NCBI GenBank assembly: GCA_020853835.1
Contig: JADYYC010000014.1
Span: 1-10,514 of the forward strand
Direction of reading: 5' to 3'
DNA from: Anaerolineales bacterium
GTDB lineage: Bacteria > Chloroflexota > Anaerolineae > Anaerolineales > UBA4823
Length of the DNA stretch: 10,514 nt
How positions within the stretch are numbered: position 1 is the stretch's first letter; every line of letters starts with the position of its first letter. This document shows positions 1 through 8,831 of the stretch, in pieces. Below the pieces are notes generated by a model. That model did no database searches, was not told the origin of the DNA, and saw nothing but the letters and a program-made list of their open reading frames with translations. A program made the position numbers and the translations under genes.

Positions 1-7
1 GTGTCTG

Positions 8-82
8 TCGGGGCGCCCGGATTTGAACCGGGGACCTCTGCGACCCGAACGCAGCGCTCTAGCCGGGCTGAGCCACGCCCCG
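8..82 (-). tRNA. tRNA-Pro (anticodon CGG)
   Basis: Read on the minus strand this folds as a complete 75-nt cloverleaf. The acceptor stem CGGGGCG/CGCCCCG is perfect, with a C1:G72 pair and discriminator A73, which is the typical bacterial proline pattern. The D-arm is GCTC/GAGC with GG in its loop. The anticodon stem CTGCG/CGCAG encloses loop TTCGGGT, giving anticodon CGG (reads CCG) with G37, also typical of tRNA-Pro. A 5-nt variable region precedes the T-arm CCCGG/CCGGG with loop TTCAAAT. The 3' CCA is not encoded (ACAGA follows), so it would be added by nucleotidyltransferase. It is transcribed away from the rest of the window from its own promoter at 104-132. Confidence 0.97.
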
Positions 83-103
83 ATACGACCCTTAAGCGCT
101 CGA

Positions 104-132
104 ATTATAATCCAGCCGCGACCTCTTGGCAA
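104..132 (-). promoter_or_regulatory. sigma70-type promoter of tRNA-Pro
   Basis: On the minus strand, a -35 box TTGCCA (132 to 127) is followed after exactly 17 bp by a perfect -10 box TATAAT (109 to 104). Transcription would start near position 97, about 15 nt before the mature tRNA 5' end at 82. Spacing and consensus match are excellent, and no other gene on that strand needs it. Confidence 0.8.
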
Positions 133-154
133 GTGCGCTTTTCAGTTTTTCCGG

Positions 155-160
155 TATAAT
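155..160 (+). promoter_or_regulatory. putative -10 box for ino1
   Basis: A perfect TATAAT lies 86 bp upstream of the ino1 ATG, in the divergent interval with the tRNA promoter. There is no well-spaced -35: TTGGCA at 126-131 is 23 bp away and overlaps the tRNA promoter's -35. The -10 assignment is therefore only suggestive. A start near 167 would give a leader of about 79 nt. Confidence 0.4.
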
Positions 161-165
161 TCCCT

Positions 166-214
166 GACGCCGGACTGGCGAATTCTGGTGGCAAGCGCCG
201 TCATTCGGGGCGTC
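166..214 (+). promoter_or_regulatory. foldable 5' leader of ino1
   Basis: Directly downstream of the putative -10 box, GACGCC (166-171) can pair with GGCGTC (209-214). Nested inside, positions 173-180 can pair with 196-202 (GAC-GGCG with CGCCGTC, one bulged T at 176), leaving a loop at 181-195. No U-tract follows; the next bases are CCAGAG and then A6T4. It is not a standard terminator. It may be a leader structure or chance folding of GC-rich DNA. Confidence 0.3.
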
Positions 215-245
215 CCAGAGAAAAAATTTTCATAGCGAGGTATCC

Positions 246-1325
246 ATGAGCAAGAAAAAAGTCCGTGTCGCCATCATCGGCGTGGGCAACTGTGCCTCGG
301 CCCTGGTTCAAGGCGTCCAGTTTTATCAAAAGACAAAAGACGAGGAACAGGTGCCGGGGTTGATGCACACCAACCTGGGGGGGTATCGCATCTCCGATAT
401 CGAGTTCAGCGCCGCGTTCGACGTGGTCGACACAAAGGTCGGCAAAGACCTGAGCGAAGCGATTTTTGCCTACCCGAACAACACGGTCAAATTCAGCGAC
501 GTGCCGCGCCTGGACGTGCCGGTTGAGCGCGGCATGACCCACGACGGGCTGGGCAAGTACCTGACCCAGATCGTCAAAAAGTCCCCCGGTCCTACTTCGG
601 ACATCGTGGGCATTTTGAAAAGCACCGAGACGGACGTGGTGGTGAACTTCCTGCCGGTCGGCTCTGAGATGGCGACCAAATGGTACGTCGAGCAGGTGCT
701 GGAAGCGGGGTGCGCGTTTGTCAACGGCATCCCGGTGTTTATCGCCAGCTCGGACTACTGGACCGGCCGGTTCCGCGAGCGCGGGCTGCCGCTCATCGGC
801 GACGACATCAAGAGCCAGCTCGGGGCGACCATCATGCACCGCGTGCTGACGAGCCTCTTCGTCGATCGCGGCGTGCGCCTCGACCACACCTACCAGTTGA
901 ACTTCGGCGGCAACACCGATTTCCTGAACATGCTCGAGCGCGAACGGCTCGAATCAAAGAAGATCTCAAAAACCAACGCCGTGACGAGCATGCTGCCCTA
1001 CAGCCTGCCCGTGGACGATATCCACGTCGGGCCCAGCGACCACGTGCCGTGGCTGACCGACCGCAAGTGGTGCTACGTCCGCATGGAGGGCACGACTTTT
1101 GGCGAAGTCCCGCTCAACCTCGAAGCCAAGCTGGAAGTCTGGGATTCGCCCAACTCAGCCGGGGTGATGATCGACGCGATCCGCTGCGCCAAGATCGCCA
1201 AGGATCGCGGCATATCGGGACCCTTGATCGCCCCCTCGTCCTATTTCATGAAGTCCCCGCCGAAACAGTTCAAAGATGAGATCGCGCGGCAGATGGTGGA
1301 AGCCTTTATCAAAGGCGAGGAGTGA
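246..1325 (+). CDS. ino1: inositol-3-phosphate synthase (myo-inositol-1-phosphate synthase)
   Basis: A 359-residue cytosolic NAD-dependent enzyme that isomerises glucose 6-phosphate to 1D-myo-inositol 3-phosphate, the committed step to inositol. It shows an N-terminal Rossmann motif IIGVGNCASAL (residues 10-20). The family blocks follow: GDDIKSQLGATIMHR (185-199), NFGGNTDFLNM (219-229), KTNAV (242-246), DSPNSAGVMIDAIRCAK (300-316) and PSSYFMKSPP (330-339). Length and sequence fit the short actinobacterial/archaeal class rather than the roughly 500-residue eukaryotic class. The ATG at 246 has GCGAGG at 235-240 as Shine-Dalgarno. It stands alone: no inositol phosphatase, phospholipid synthase or mycothiol gene is adjacent, so the end product (inositol lipid, solute or thiol) cannot be read from context. 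Confidence 0.95.
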   Translation: MSKKKVRVAIIGVGNCASALVQGVQFYQKTKDEEQVPGLMHTNLGGYRISDIEFSAAFDVVDTKVGKDLSEAIFAYPNNTVKFSDVPRLDVPVERGMTHDGLGKYLTQIVKKSPGPTSDIVGILKSTETDVVVNFLPVGSEMATKWYVEQVLEAGCAFVNGIPVFIASSDYWTGRFRERGLPLIGDDIKSQLGATIMHRVLTSLFVDRGVRLDHTYQLNFGGNTDFLNMLERERLESKKISKTNAVTSMLPYSLPVDDIHVGPSDHVPWLTDRKWCYVRMEGTTFGEVPLNLEAKLEVWDSPNSAGVMIDAIRCAKIAKDRGISGPLIAPSSYFMKSPPKQFKDEIARQMVEAFIKGEE

Positions 1326-1348
1326 GCCGGGGGGCGGCGGGCGCCCTA

Positions 1349-1357
1349 TGGTATAAT
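1349..1357 (+). promoter_or_regulatory. extended -10 promoter for yebC-ruvC-ruvA
   Basis: TG-G-TATAAT is a perfect extended -10 element beginning 24 bp after the ino1 stop codon. The G-run upstream (around 1329-1335) offers no -35, which is tolerated for extended -10 promoters. The start would be near 1364, giving a leader of about 60 nt before the yebC ATG. Confidence 0.55.
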
Positions 1358-1368
1358 TGGGTCTCCCA

Positions 1369-1394
1369 GGGCGTGGGACGACCTCCCAACGCCC
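1369..1394 (+). promoter_or_regulatory. hairpin in the yebC leader
   Basis: GGGCGT-GGGA (1369-1378) pairs with TCCC-A-ACGCCC (1384-1394) across a 5-nt loop, giving ten pairs with one bulged A. It sits just downstream of the predicted start and is followed by GATTCG rather than a U-tract, so it is not a canonical terminator. A second small stem, TTCTC (1408-1412) with GAGAA (1417-1421), would enclose part of the Shine-Dalgarno AGGAG. Confidence 0.4.
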
Positions 1395-1425
1395 GATTCG
1401 AAGGTTCTTCTCAGGAGAGAAATTT

Positions 1426-2181
1426 ATGTCTGGACATTCACACTGGGCGACTATCCGCCGCAAGAAGGGCGCCGCGGATGCCAAGCGTGGCCAGCTCTTC
1501 ACCCGCCTGGCGCGCGAGATTGTGATTGCGGCGCGCGAGGGCGGCGGCGACCCCGACTCCAATATGCGCCTCTCGCTGGCGGTGGAAAAGGCCAGGGCAG
1601 CCAACATGCCCAAGGACAACATCGAAAGGGCGATCAAGCGCGGCACCGGCGAGTCTAAAGAGGGCAACAGTTATGAAGAGGCCATGTACGAAGGCTACGC
1701 GCCGCACGGGATCGCGCTGATGATCTCGGTCGTGACGGACAACCGTAACCGCTCGGTCGCCGAGATCCGCCACGTGCTCAACCGCGCCGGCGGCAGCATG
1801 GCGGAAGCCGGGGCGGTGGCCTGGCAGTTCAAGCACATCTCCTATTTCGGTTTTGAGCCAGGCTCCCTGGATCAGGATAAAATCTTCGAGGCCGCGGTCG
1901 ACGCTGGCGCGGACGACGTCGTCTTTGAAGAAAACTGGGTGGAGATCATCGGGCCGGTGGAGGCTTTCAAAGACATCAACGAGGCGCTGAAGGCGCTCAA
2001 GGTCGCGCCGGAAGATGCCGAGCTGCGCATGAAGCCGGTCACCGAGACCGAGTTGAGCGACAGCGACACGGTTCAGGTCTTGCGCATGATCGAGACGCTG
2101 GAAGACCTGGACGACGTCCAGAACGTCTATTCAAACCTGGCCATTTCTGAAAGCGCCCTGGCGCAGCTCGAAGCCGCCTGA
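1426..2181 (+). CDS. yebC: YebC/PmpR/TACO1-family protein (DUF28)
   Basis: A 251-residue cytosolic protein of the widespread YebC family. Members were long annotated as DNA-binding transcriptional regulators; recent work on YebC and mitochondrial TACO1 assigns a role in relieving ribosome stalling at proline-rich stretches. Which role applies here cannot be told from sequence. The N-terminal signature MSGHSHWATIRRKKGAADAK runs straight into RGQLFTRLAREI. It is followed by the three-domain pattern including MPKDNIERAIKRGTG (61-75), YEGYAPHGIALMI (88-100) and the C-terminal LDDVQNVYSN (228-237). The start is ATG 1426, preceded by AGGAGAG at 1413-1419. The open frame extends further upstream to a TTG at 1357, but that lacks family similarity. 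It heads an apparent operon with ruvC (5-bp gap), a common bacterial neighbourhood. Confidence 0.95.
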   Translation: MSGHSHWATIRRKKGAADAKRGQLFTRLAREIVIAAREGGGDPDSNMRLSLAVEKARAANMPKDNIERAIKRGTGESKEGNSYEEAMYEGYAPHGIALMISVVTDNRNRSVAEIRHVLNRAGGSMAEAGAVAWQFKHISYFGFEPGSLDQDKIFEAAVDAGADDVVFEENWVEIIGPVEAFKDINEALKALKVAPEDAELRMKPVTETELSDSDTVQVLRMIETLEDLDDVQNVYSNLAISESALAQLEAA

Positions 2182-2186
2182 TCGGG

Positions 2187-2693
2187 ATGTTGGTCATTGG
2201 CATCGATCCTGGCACCGCGACCACCGGCTATGGCCTGGTAAAGGAAAACGAGGATGGAAGCCTGACGGCTGTGGACTACGGCGTCATCACCACCCCCGCA
2301 GACCTGCCGATGCCGGCGCGCTTGGTCGAGTTGTACAACCAGCTCAAGCGCATCCTGTTTCTCCACCACCCGCACAGCGGCGCGGTGGAGAAACTTTTTT
2401 TTCAGCGCAACGTCAGGACCGCCATCAGCGTGGGGCAGGGGCGCGGCGTGGCGCTGCTCGCGCTCGCAGAAGCGGGCCTGGAGGTGGGGGAGTACACCCC
2501 GCTGGAGATCAAGCAGGCGGTCGCCGGTTATGGCGGCGCCGATAAGCGCCAGATCCAGCAGATGGTGCAGATGCTGCTCGGCTTGAAGTCGAAACCCAGC
2601 CCCGACGACGCCGCGGACGCGCTGGCGGTGGCGGTCTGCCACGCCCACAGCGCCGGTCTGCGCGCCATTTTGCAGGATAAGGGCGCGGGATGA
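2187..2693 (+). CDS. ruvC: crossover junction endodeoxyribonuclease RuvC
   Basis: A Holliday-junction resolvase of 168 residues, a normal family length. It dimerises on four-way junctions and nicks two strands symmetrically using two metal ions in an RNase H-like fold. All four carboxylates expected from E. coli RuvC are visible: D7 in IGIDPGTATTGYG, E69 in SGAVEKLFFQRN, and D141 and D144 in SPDDAADALAVAVCH. The start ATG lies 5 bp after the yebC stop without a clear Shine-Dalgarno, suggesting translational coupling. Its stop overlaps the ruvA start as ATGA. It appears intact and catalytically competent. Confidence 0.97.
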   Translation: MLVIGIDPGTATTGYGLVKENEDGSLTAVDYGVITTPADLPMPARLVELYNQLKRILFLHHPHSGAVEKLFFQRNVRTAISVGQGRGVALLALAEAGLEVGEYTPLEIKQAVAGYGGADKRQIQQMVQMLLGLKSKPSPDDAADALAVAVCHAHSAGLRAILQDKGAG

Positions 2694-3265
2694 TCGCCTT
2701 TGTCGAAGGGCGGGTGATCGAGCTTTACGCCGACAGCCTGATCATCGGGGTCGGCGGCGTGGGTTTGCAGGTCTTCGTGACGGCGCAGGCGCGCAGCCAG
2801 GTCCGCCCGGGGGATGAGATCGCCCTGCACACCTACCTGGTGGTGCGCCAGGACCTGTTGAGCTTATACGGCTTTGCGAGCATCGAAGAGCGCGAGATCT
2901 TCCTGCTCCTGCTGGGGGTGGACGGCATCGGACCGCGGCTTGCCCTGGCGGTCCTGTCCACGCTCTCGCCCGACGCCGTGCGCCGGGCGATCTTCCACGA
3001 GCAGCCGGAGGTCTTTACGCGCGTCCCCGGGGTGGGGAAGAAGACCGCCCAGAAGATCCTGCTCCAACTGCAGGATCGCATCCCCGCCCTGACCGGCGTC
3101 GAGAGGGTCGAAGCCTTCTCGGATCTGGACGCGGAAGTGCTTGCGGCGCTGACTTCATTGGGGTACAGCGTGGTGGAGGCCCAGGCCGCGCTGCAGTCCA
3201 TCCCGCGTGAAACCCCCCAGGAAGCGGAGGAGCGCCTGCGGGCGGCGCTCCAGTATTTCGCATGA
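2690..3265 (+). CDS. ruvA: Holliday junction DNA helicase subunit RuvA
   Basis: A 191-residue junction-binding subunit that forms tetramers on Holliday junctions and recruits the RuvB motor for branch migration. Domain I (about 1-63) is the OB-fold, beginning MIAFVEGRVIE. Domain II has two helix-hairpin-helix motifs, GVDGIGPRLAL (76-86) and PGVGKKTAQ (113-121). After a short linker, domain III (about 146-191, LDAEVLAALTSLGYS...) is the RuvB-interacting module. The start ATG overlaps the ruvC stop (ATGA), so the two are almost certainly co-translated. ruvB, often next in the cluster, is absent: proC follows. Confidence 0.97.
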   Translation: MIAFVEGRVIELYADSLIIGVGGVGLQVFVTAQARSQVRPGDEIALHTYLVVRQDLLSLYGFASIEEREIFLLLLGVDGIGPRLALAVLSTLSPDAVRRAIFHEQPEVFTRVPGVGKKTAQKILLQLQDRIPALTGVERVEAFSDLDAEVLAALTSLGYSVVEAQAALQSIPRETPQEAEERLRAALQYFA

Positions 3266-3307
3266 GCGAAGCCGGGCCATTATTGCGTACCGGCAGCGGA
3301 GGCTTGC

Positions 3308-4162
3308 TTGGAATTTGATAAGAAGAAAATCGCGTTTATCGGCCCCGGGGCGATGGCAGAGGCGATGATTTATGGGATGGTCCATCGCAACGTCGCCAGC
3401 GCGGAGTCGCTGCTGGCGGCTGGACCGAGCCGCGAGCGGCTGGATCAGCTTGCCGCGACTTACGGCATCCAGGTCTATCAGGATAACACACAGGCGGCCA
3501 GCCAGGCCGACGTGGTGGTGCTCTCGGTTAAACCGCAGCGGCTCGAGCGGGTGCTGGCCGGGTTGAAAGGCGCCATCCAGCCCGGCGCGCTGGTGCTTTC
3601 CATCGTCGCGGGCGCCTCGGTCGATCAGATTTCGCGCGGCCTGGGACACTCCCTGGTGGTGCGCTCCATGCCGAACACGCCCGCCCAGATCGGCGAGGGC
3701 ATCACGGTCTGGACCGCTTCCAGCGGCGTGAGCGAGCAGCAGCGGGCGATGACGCGCAGCATCCTGGGCGCGCTCGGAGACGAGATCTTCCTCGAAGAGG
3801 AGAGCTACCTGGACATGGCGACCGCCCTTTCGGGCACCGGCCCCGCATATGTCTTCCTGTTTATGGAAGCCATGGTGGACGCCGGCGTGCACCTCGGCTT
3901 CCCGCGCCGCATCGCCGAGCAGCTCGTCGCCCAGACGGTGCGCGGTTCGGTGGACTATTACACCCAGCGCGAAGACCCCGTCCACCTGGCGCGGCTGCGC
4001 AACGAAGTCACCTCGCCGGGGGGGACTTCGGCGGCGGCGCTCTACTACCTGGAAAAGGCCGGCTTCAGGACGGCGATCTCCCGCGCCATCTGGGCGGCTT
4101 ACGAACGCTCGCAGGAACTGGGAAAGGGCGGCTCCAGCCACAGCCCCGAAAACTCGGCTTGA
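3308..4162 (+). CDS. proC: pyrroline-5-carboxylate reductase
   Basis: A 284-residue cytosolic NAD(P)H-dependent reductase converting 1-pyrroline-5-carboxylate to L-proline, the last step of proline synthesis. The Rossmann motif is IGPGAMAEAM (11-20). It is followed by VVVLSVKPQ (69-77), RSMPNTPAQIGEGIT (119-133), GTGPAYVFLFMEAMVDAG (176-193) and the family signature LRNEVTSPGGTSAAALYYLEK (230-250). The start is a TTG at 3308 with a strong GCGGAGG at 3296-3302 and 5-nt spacing; no in-frame ATG lies near the conserved N-terminus. The C-terminal tail after about residue 272 (GKGGSSHSPENSA) is low-complexity and nonconserved. It lies 42 bp after ruvA and could be read from the same transcript, but has no functional link to it. 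Confidence 0.96.
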   Translation: MEFDKKKIAFIGPGAMAEAMIYGMVHRNVASAESLLAAGPSRERLDQLAATYGIQVYQDNTQAASQADVVVLSVKPQRLERVLAGLKGAIQPGALVLSIVAGASVDQISRGLGHSLVVRSMPNTPAQIGEGITVWTASSGVSEQQRAMTRSILGALGDEIFLEEESYLDMATALSGTGPAYVFLFMEAMVDAGVHLGFPRRIAEQLVAQTVRGSVDYYTQREDPVHLARLRNEVTSPGGTSAAALYYLEKAGFRTAISRAIWAAYERSQELGKGGSSHSPENSA

Positions 4163-4184
4163 GGCGCGCCTCGGGCTCAAAAAC

Positions 4185-4213
4185 TAGACAATCTAAGTGC
4201 TTTCAGTTATCAT
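4185..4213 (+). promoter_or_regulatory. sigma70-type promoter of the atp cluster
   Basis: TAGACA (4185-4190; 5 of 6 to consensus) and TATCAT (4208-4213; 5 of 6) are separated by exactly 17 bp. They lie in the AT-richer 104-bp gap between proC and atpA. The start would be near 4220, giving a leader of about 47 nt ending in CGGAGG (4257-4262) just before the atpA ATG. This supports atpA as the first gene of its transcript. Confidence 0.7.
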
Positions 4214-4266
4214 GTAGCAGATATTTTCACGGGACTTCATCTTAAAACACTCTTCTCGGAGGTATA

Positions 4267-5928
<1,662 letters not shown>

Positions 5929-5940
5929 AGAGCCGGGCTG

Positions 5941-5973
5941 CATCCAGCCTGCCCCTACCCGGCGGGTTGGATG
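5941..5973 (+). other. intercistronic hairpin between atpA and atpG
   Basis: CATCCAGCCTGCC (5941-5953) pairs over all 13 positions with GGCGGGTTGGATG (5961-5973), with two G-U wobbles in RNA, across loop CCTACCC. No U-tract follows (ACAAAGG), so it is not an intrinsic terminator. It ends 10 bp before the atpG Shine-Dalgarno. A competing pairing, GCCGGG (5932-5937) with CCCGGC (5958-5963), overlaps it. Plausible roles are transcript processing, stabilisation of the atpA mRNA 3' end, or tuning of gamma relative to alpha output. Confidence 0.6.
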
Positions 5974-5995
5974 ACAAAGGTCGAGGAGACGATTC

Positions 5996-6892
5996 ATGGC
6001 AAGCTCTCGAGAAGTACGCCTGCGCATCCGCAGCGTCAAAAACATCGCCCAGGTGACCCGCGCCCTGCAGGCGGTCAGCGCGAGCAAGGTGCGCAAATCG
6101 ATGCAGGCGCTGATGGAGACGCGCCCCTATGCCACGAAAGCCTGGCAGGTGCTCACACACATCGCGATGCAGCCGGGGCGCGAGACCCTTCATCCATTGC
6201 TCACCCGGCGCGACCGGATCAACAAGATCCTGGTGGTGCTGCTCACGGGCGACCGCGGCCTGGCGGGCGCTTACAACACCAACATCGTGCGGTTTGTGCT
6301 GCAGACGTTCAGGGACTCGGAAGCGCCCGTGGAGTACATCACGGTGGGGCGGAAGGGGCGCGACCTCATGATCCGCCGCCGGCAGACGATCGTGGCCGAG
6401 TTCAGCAACCTGCCCGCCGCCCCCAGCTACGCCGACGTGTCGGCGATCGGGCGCCTGGCGGTGGACGATTTTCTGAACGGGAGGGTGGACGAGGTCTACC
6501 TCGTCTACACCAATTTTATCAATCTGGTCCATCAGGTCCCGCTGGTGAAAAAGCTGCTGCCGCTTGAAGTGGAAGCGGAGGGCGGCCGGGTGATGGACAC
6601 AACCGCTGCCCCCAGCGGCCCTGCGGCGACCTATATCTACGAGCCGGGCCAGGAGCAGATCCTGGATGAGATCATCCCGCGCTTTACGTCGCTCCAGGTG
6701 TACCAGGCGATCATGGAATCGCTGGCGAGCGAACATGCTTCGCGCATGGTGGCGATGAAGAACGCCACCGACAGCGCGACTTCTCTGGCGGGCGCGCTCC
6801 AGCTCGAGTACAACAAGGCGCGCCAGCAGGCGATCACGAACGAAATCCTGGATATCGCGGGCGGAGCAGAAGCCCTGATGCAGGCGAAATAA
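5996..6892 (+). CDS. atpG: F1 ATP synthase gamma subunit
   Basis: The central rotor stalk of ATP synthase, 298 residues, close to the usual 285-300. The N-terminal coiled-coil helix starts SREVRLRIRSVKNIAQVTRAL and runs on through QAVSASKVRK to about residue 57. The middle Rossmann-like domain contains LLTGDRGLAGAYN (82-94). The conserved C-terminal helix contains ESLASEHASRMVAMKNATDSA (241-261) and YNKARQQAITNEILDIAGGAEAL (272-294). Together the two helices form the shaft turning inside alpha3beta3. ATG 5996 is preceded by GAGGAG (5983-5988) at 7-nt spacing. An ATG at 5971 opens a different frame and is not used. It lies 67 bp after atpA, the longest gap of the cluster, occupied by a hairpin. 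Confidence 0.97.
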   Translation: MASSREVRLRIRSVKNIAQVTRALQAVSASKVRKSMQALMETRPYATKAWQVLTHIAMQPGRETLHPLLTRRDRINKILVVLLTGDRGLAGAYNTNIVRFVLQTFRDSEAPVEYITVGRKGRDLMIRRRQTIVAEFSNLPAAPSYADVSAIGRLAVDDFLNGRVDEVYLVYTNFINLVHQVPLVKKLLPLEVEAEGGRVMDTTAAPSGPAATYIYEPGQEQILDEIIPRFTSLQVYQAIMESLASEHASRMVAMKNATDSATSLAGALQLEYNKARQQAITNEILDIAGGAEALMQAK

Positions 6893-6920
6893 CCAGCTTC
6901 AAGCGTTTACGGAGGCGATA

Positions 6921-8324
<1,404 letters not shown>

Positions 8325-8357
8325 GGCGCCGCTGGCTTGCATTGAAAGGATAGATCG

Positions 8358-8813
8358 ATGCCAATACGCTGCGAGATCGTCTCTCAAGATCGCATGGTTT
8401 TCGAAGGCGATGCGGATATCGTGATTGTGCCGGGTGAATTAGGCCAGATGGGCATCCTGCCCAACCACGCGCCGTTGCTTTCGACTTTGCACTTCGGGAT
8501 TTTGACCGTGCGCCGCGAGGGTCAGGAAGAGAATTTCGCGGTGGCGGGCGGGATCATCGAGGTTCAGCCGGATCTGATCACCGTGCTGGCTGACGCGGCG
8601 GAGAACGTGCGCGAGATCGATGTCAACCGCGCCGAAGCCGCTCGCCGGCGCGCCGAGGAGCTGCTGGCGCAAGGACCCCCGCCCGATTCCGACGTCTATC
8701 TAAAAATGGAGGCCGCGCTCAAACGATCGACCCTGCGCCTGGAAGCCGCCCGCCGCTTCGGGCGGACCCAGCAGCCCTTGCGCATATCGGGGCGGGAACC
8801 CGGCACGGAATAA
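8358..8813 (+). CDS. atpC: F1 ATP synthase epsilon subunit
   Basis: A central-stalk subunit coupling gamma to the c-ring and regulating ATP hydrolysis; 151 residues, slightly longer than the usual 130-140. The N-terminal beta-sandwich (about 1-85) carries VPGELGQMGILPNHAPLLS (24-42) and FAVAGGIIEV (60-69). The C-terminal two-helix arm (about 86-135) starts with IDVNRA (87-92), matching the I(L)DxxRA ATP-binding motif described for thermophilic Bacillus epsilon. The helical arm has a proline-rich turn GPPPDSD (106-112), and the tail after about residue 136 is probably disordered. The start ATG is preceded by AAAGGA at 8345-8350. Its stop TAA overlaps the Shine-Dalgarno of the next gene, suggesting co-transcription with the MreB-like gene. 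Confidence 0.95.
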   Translation: MPIRCEIVSQDRMVFEGDADIVIVPGELGQMGILPNHAPLLSTLHFGILTVRREGQEENFAVAGGIIEVQPDLITVLADAAENVREIDVNRAEAARRRAEELLAQGPPPDSDVYLKMEAALKRSTLRLEAARRFGRTQQPLRISGREPGTE

Positions 8814-8831
8814 GGAGCGCAAACACCGCCA

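Noticed and set aside
1357..1425. Upstream in-frame extension of yebC from a TTG at 1357
   Set aside because: The extra 23 residues do not belong to the family, overlap the -10 box and leader hairpin, and the ATG at 1426 has a good Shine-Dalgarno and starts the conserved MSGHSHW signature.
4161..4172. Perfect 12-bp palindrome GAGGCGCGCCTC at the proC stop codon as a terminator or operator
   Set aside because: It has no loop and no T-run, and self-complementary GC strings are frequent at this composition. It could be a restriction-type site or chance.
5971..6567. ATG at 5971 opening a 198-codon frame overlapping atpG
   Set aside because: It is out of frame with atpG, has a low-complexity Arg/Pro/Ala-rich translation and lacks a Shine-Dalgarno; it shadows the gamma gene.
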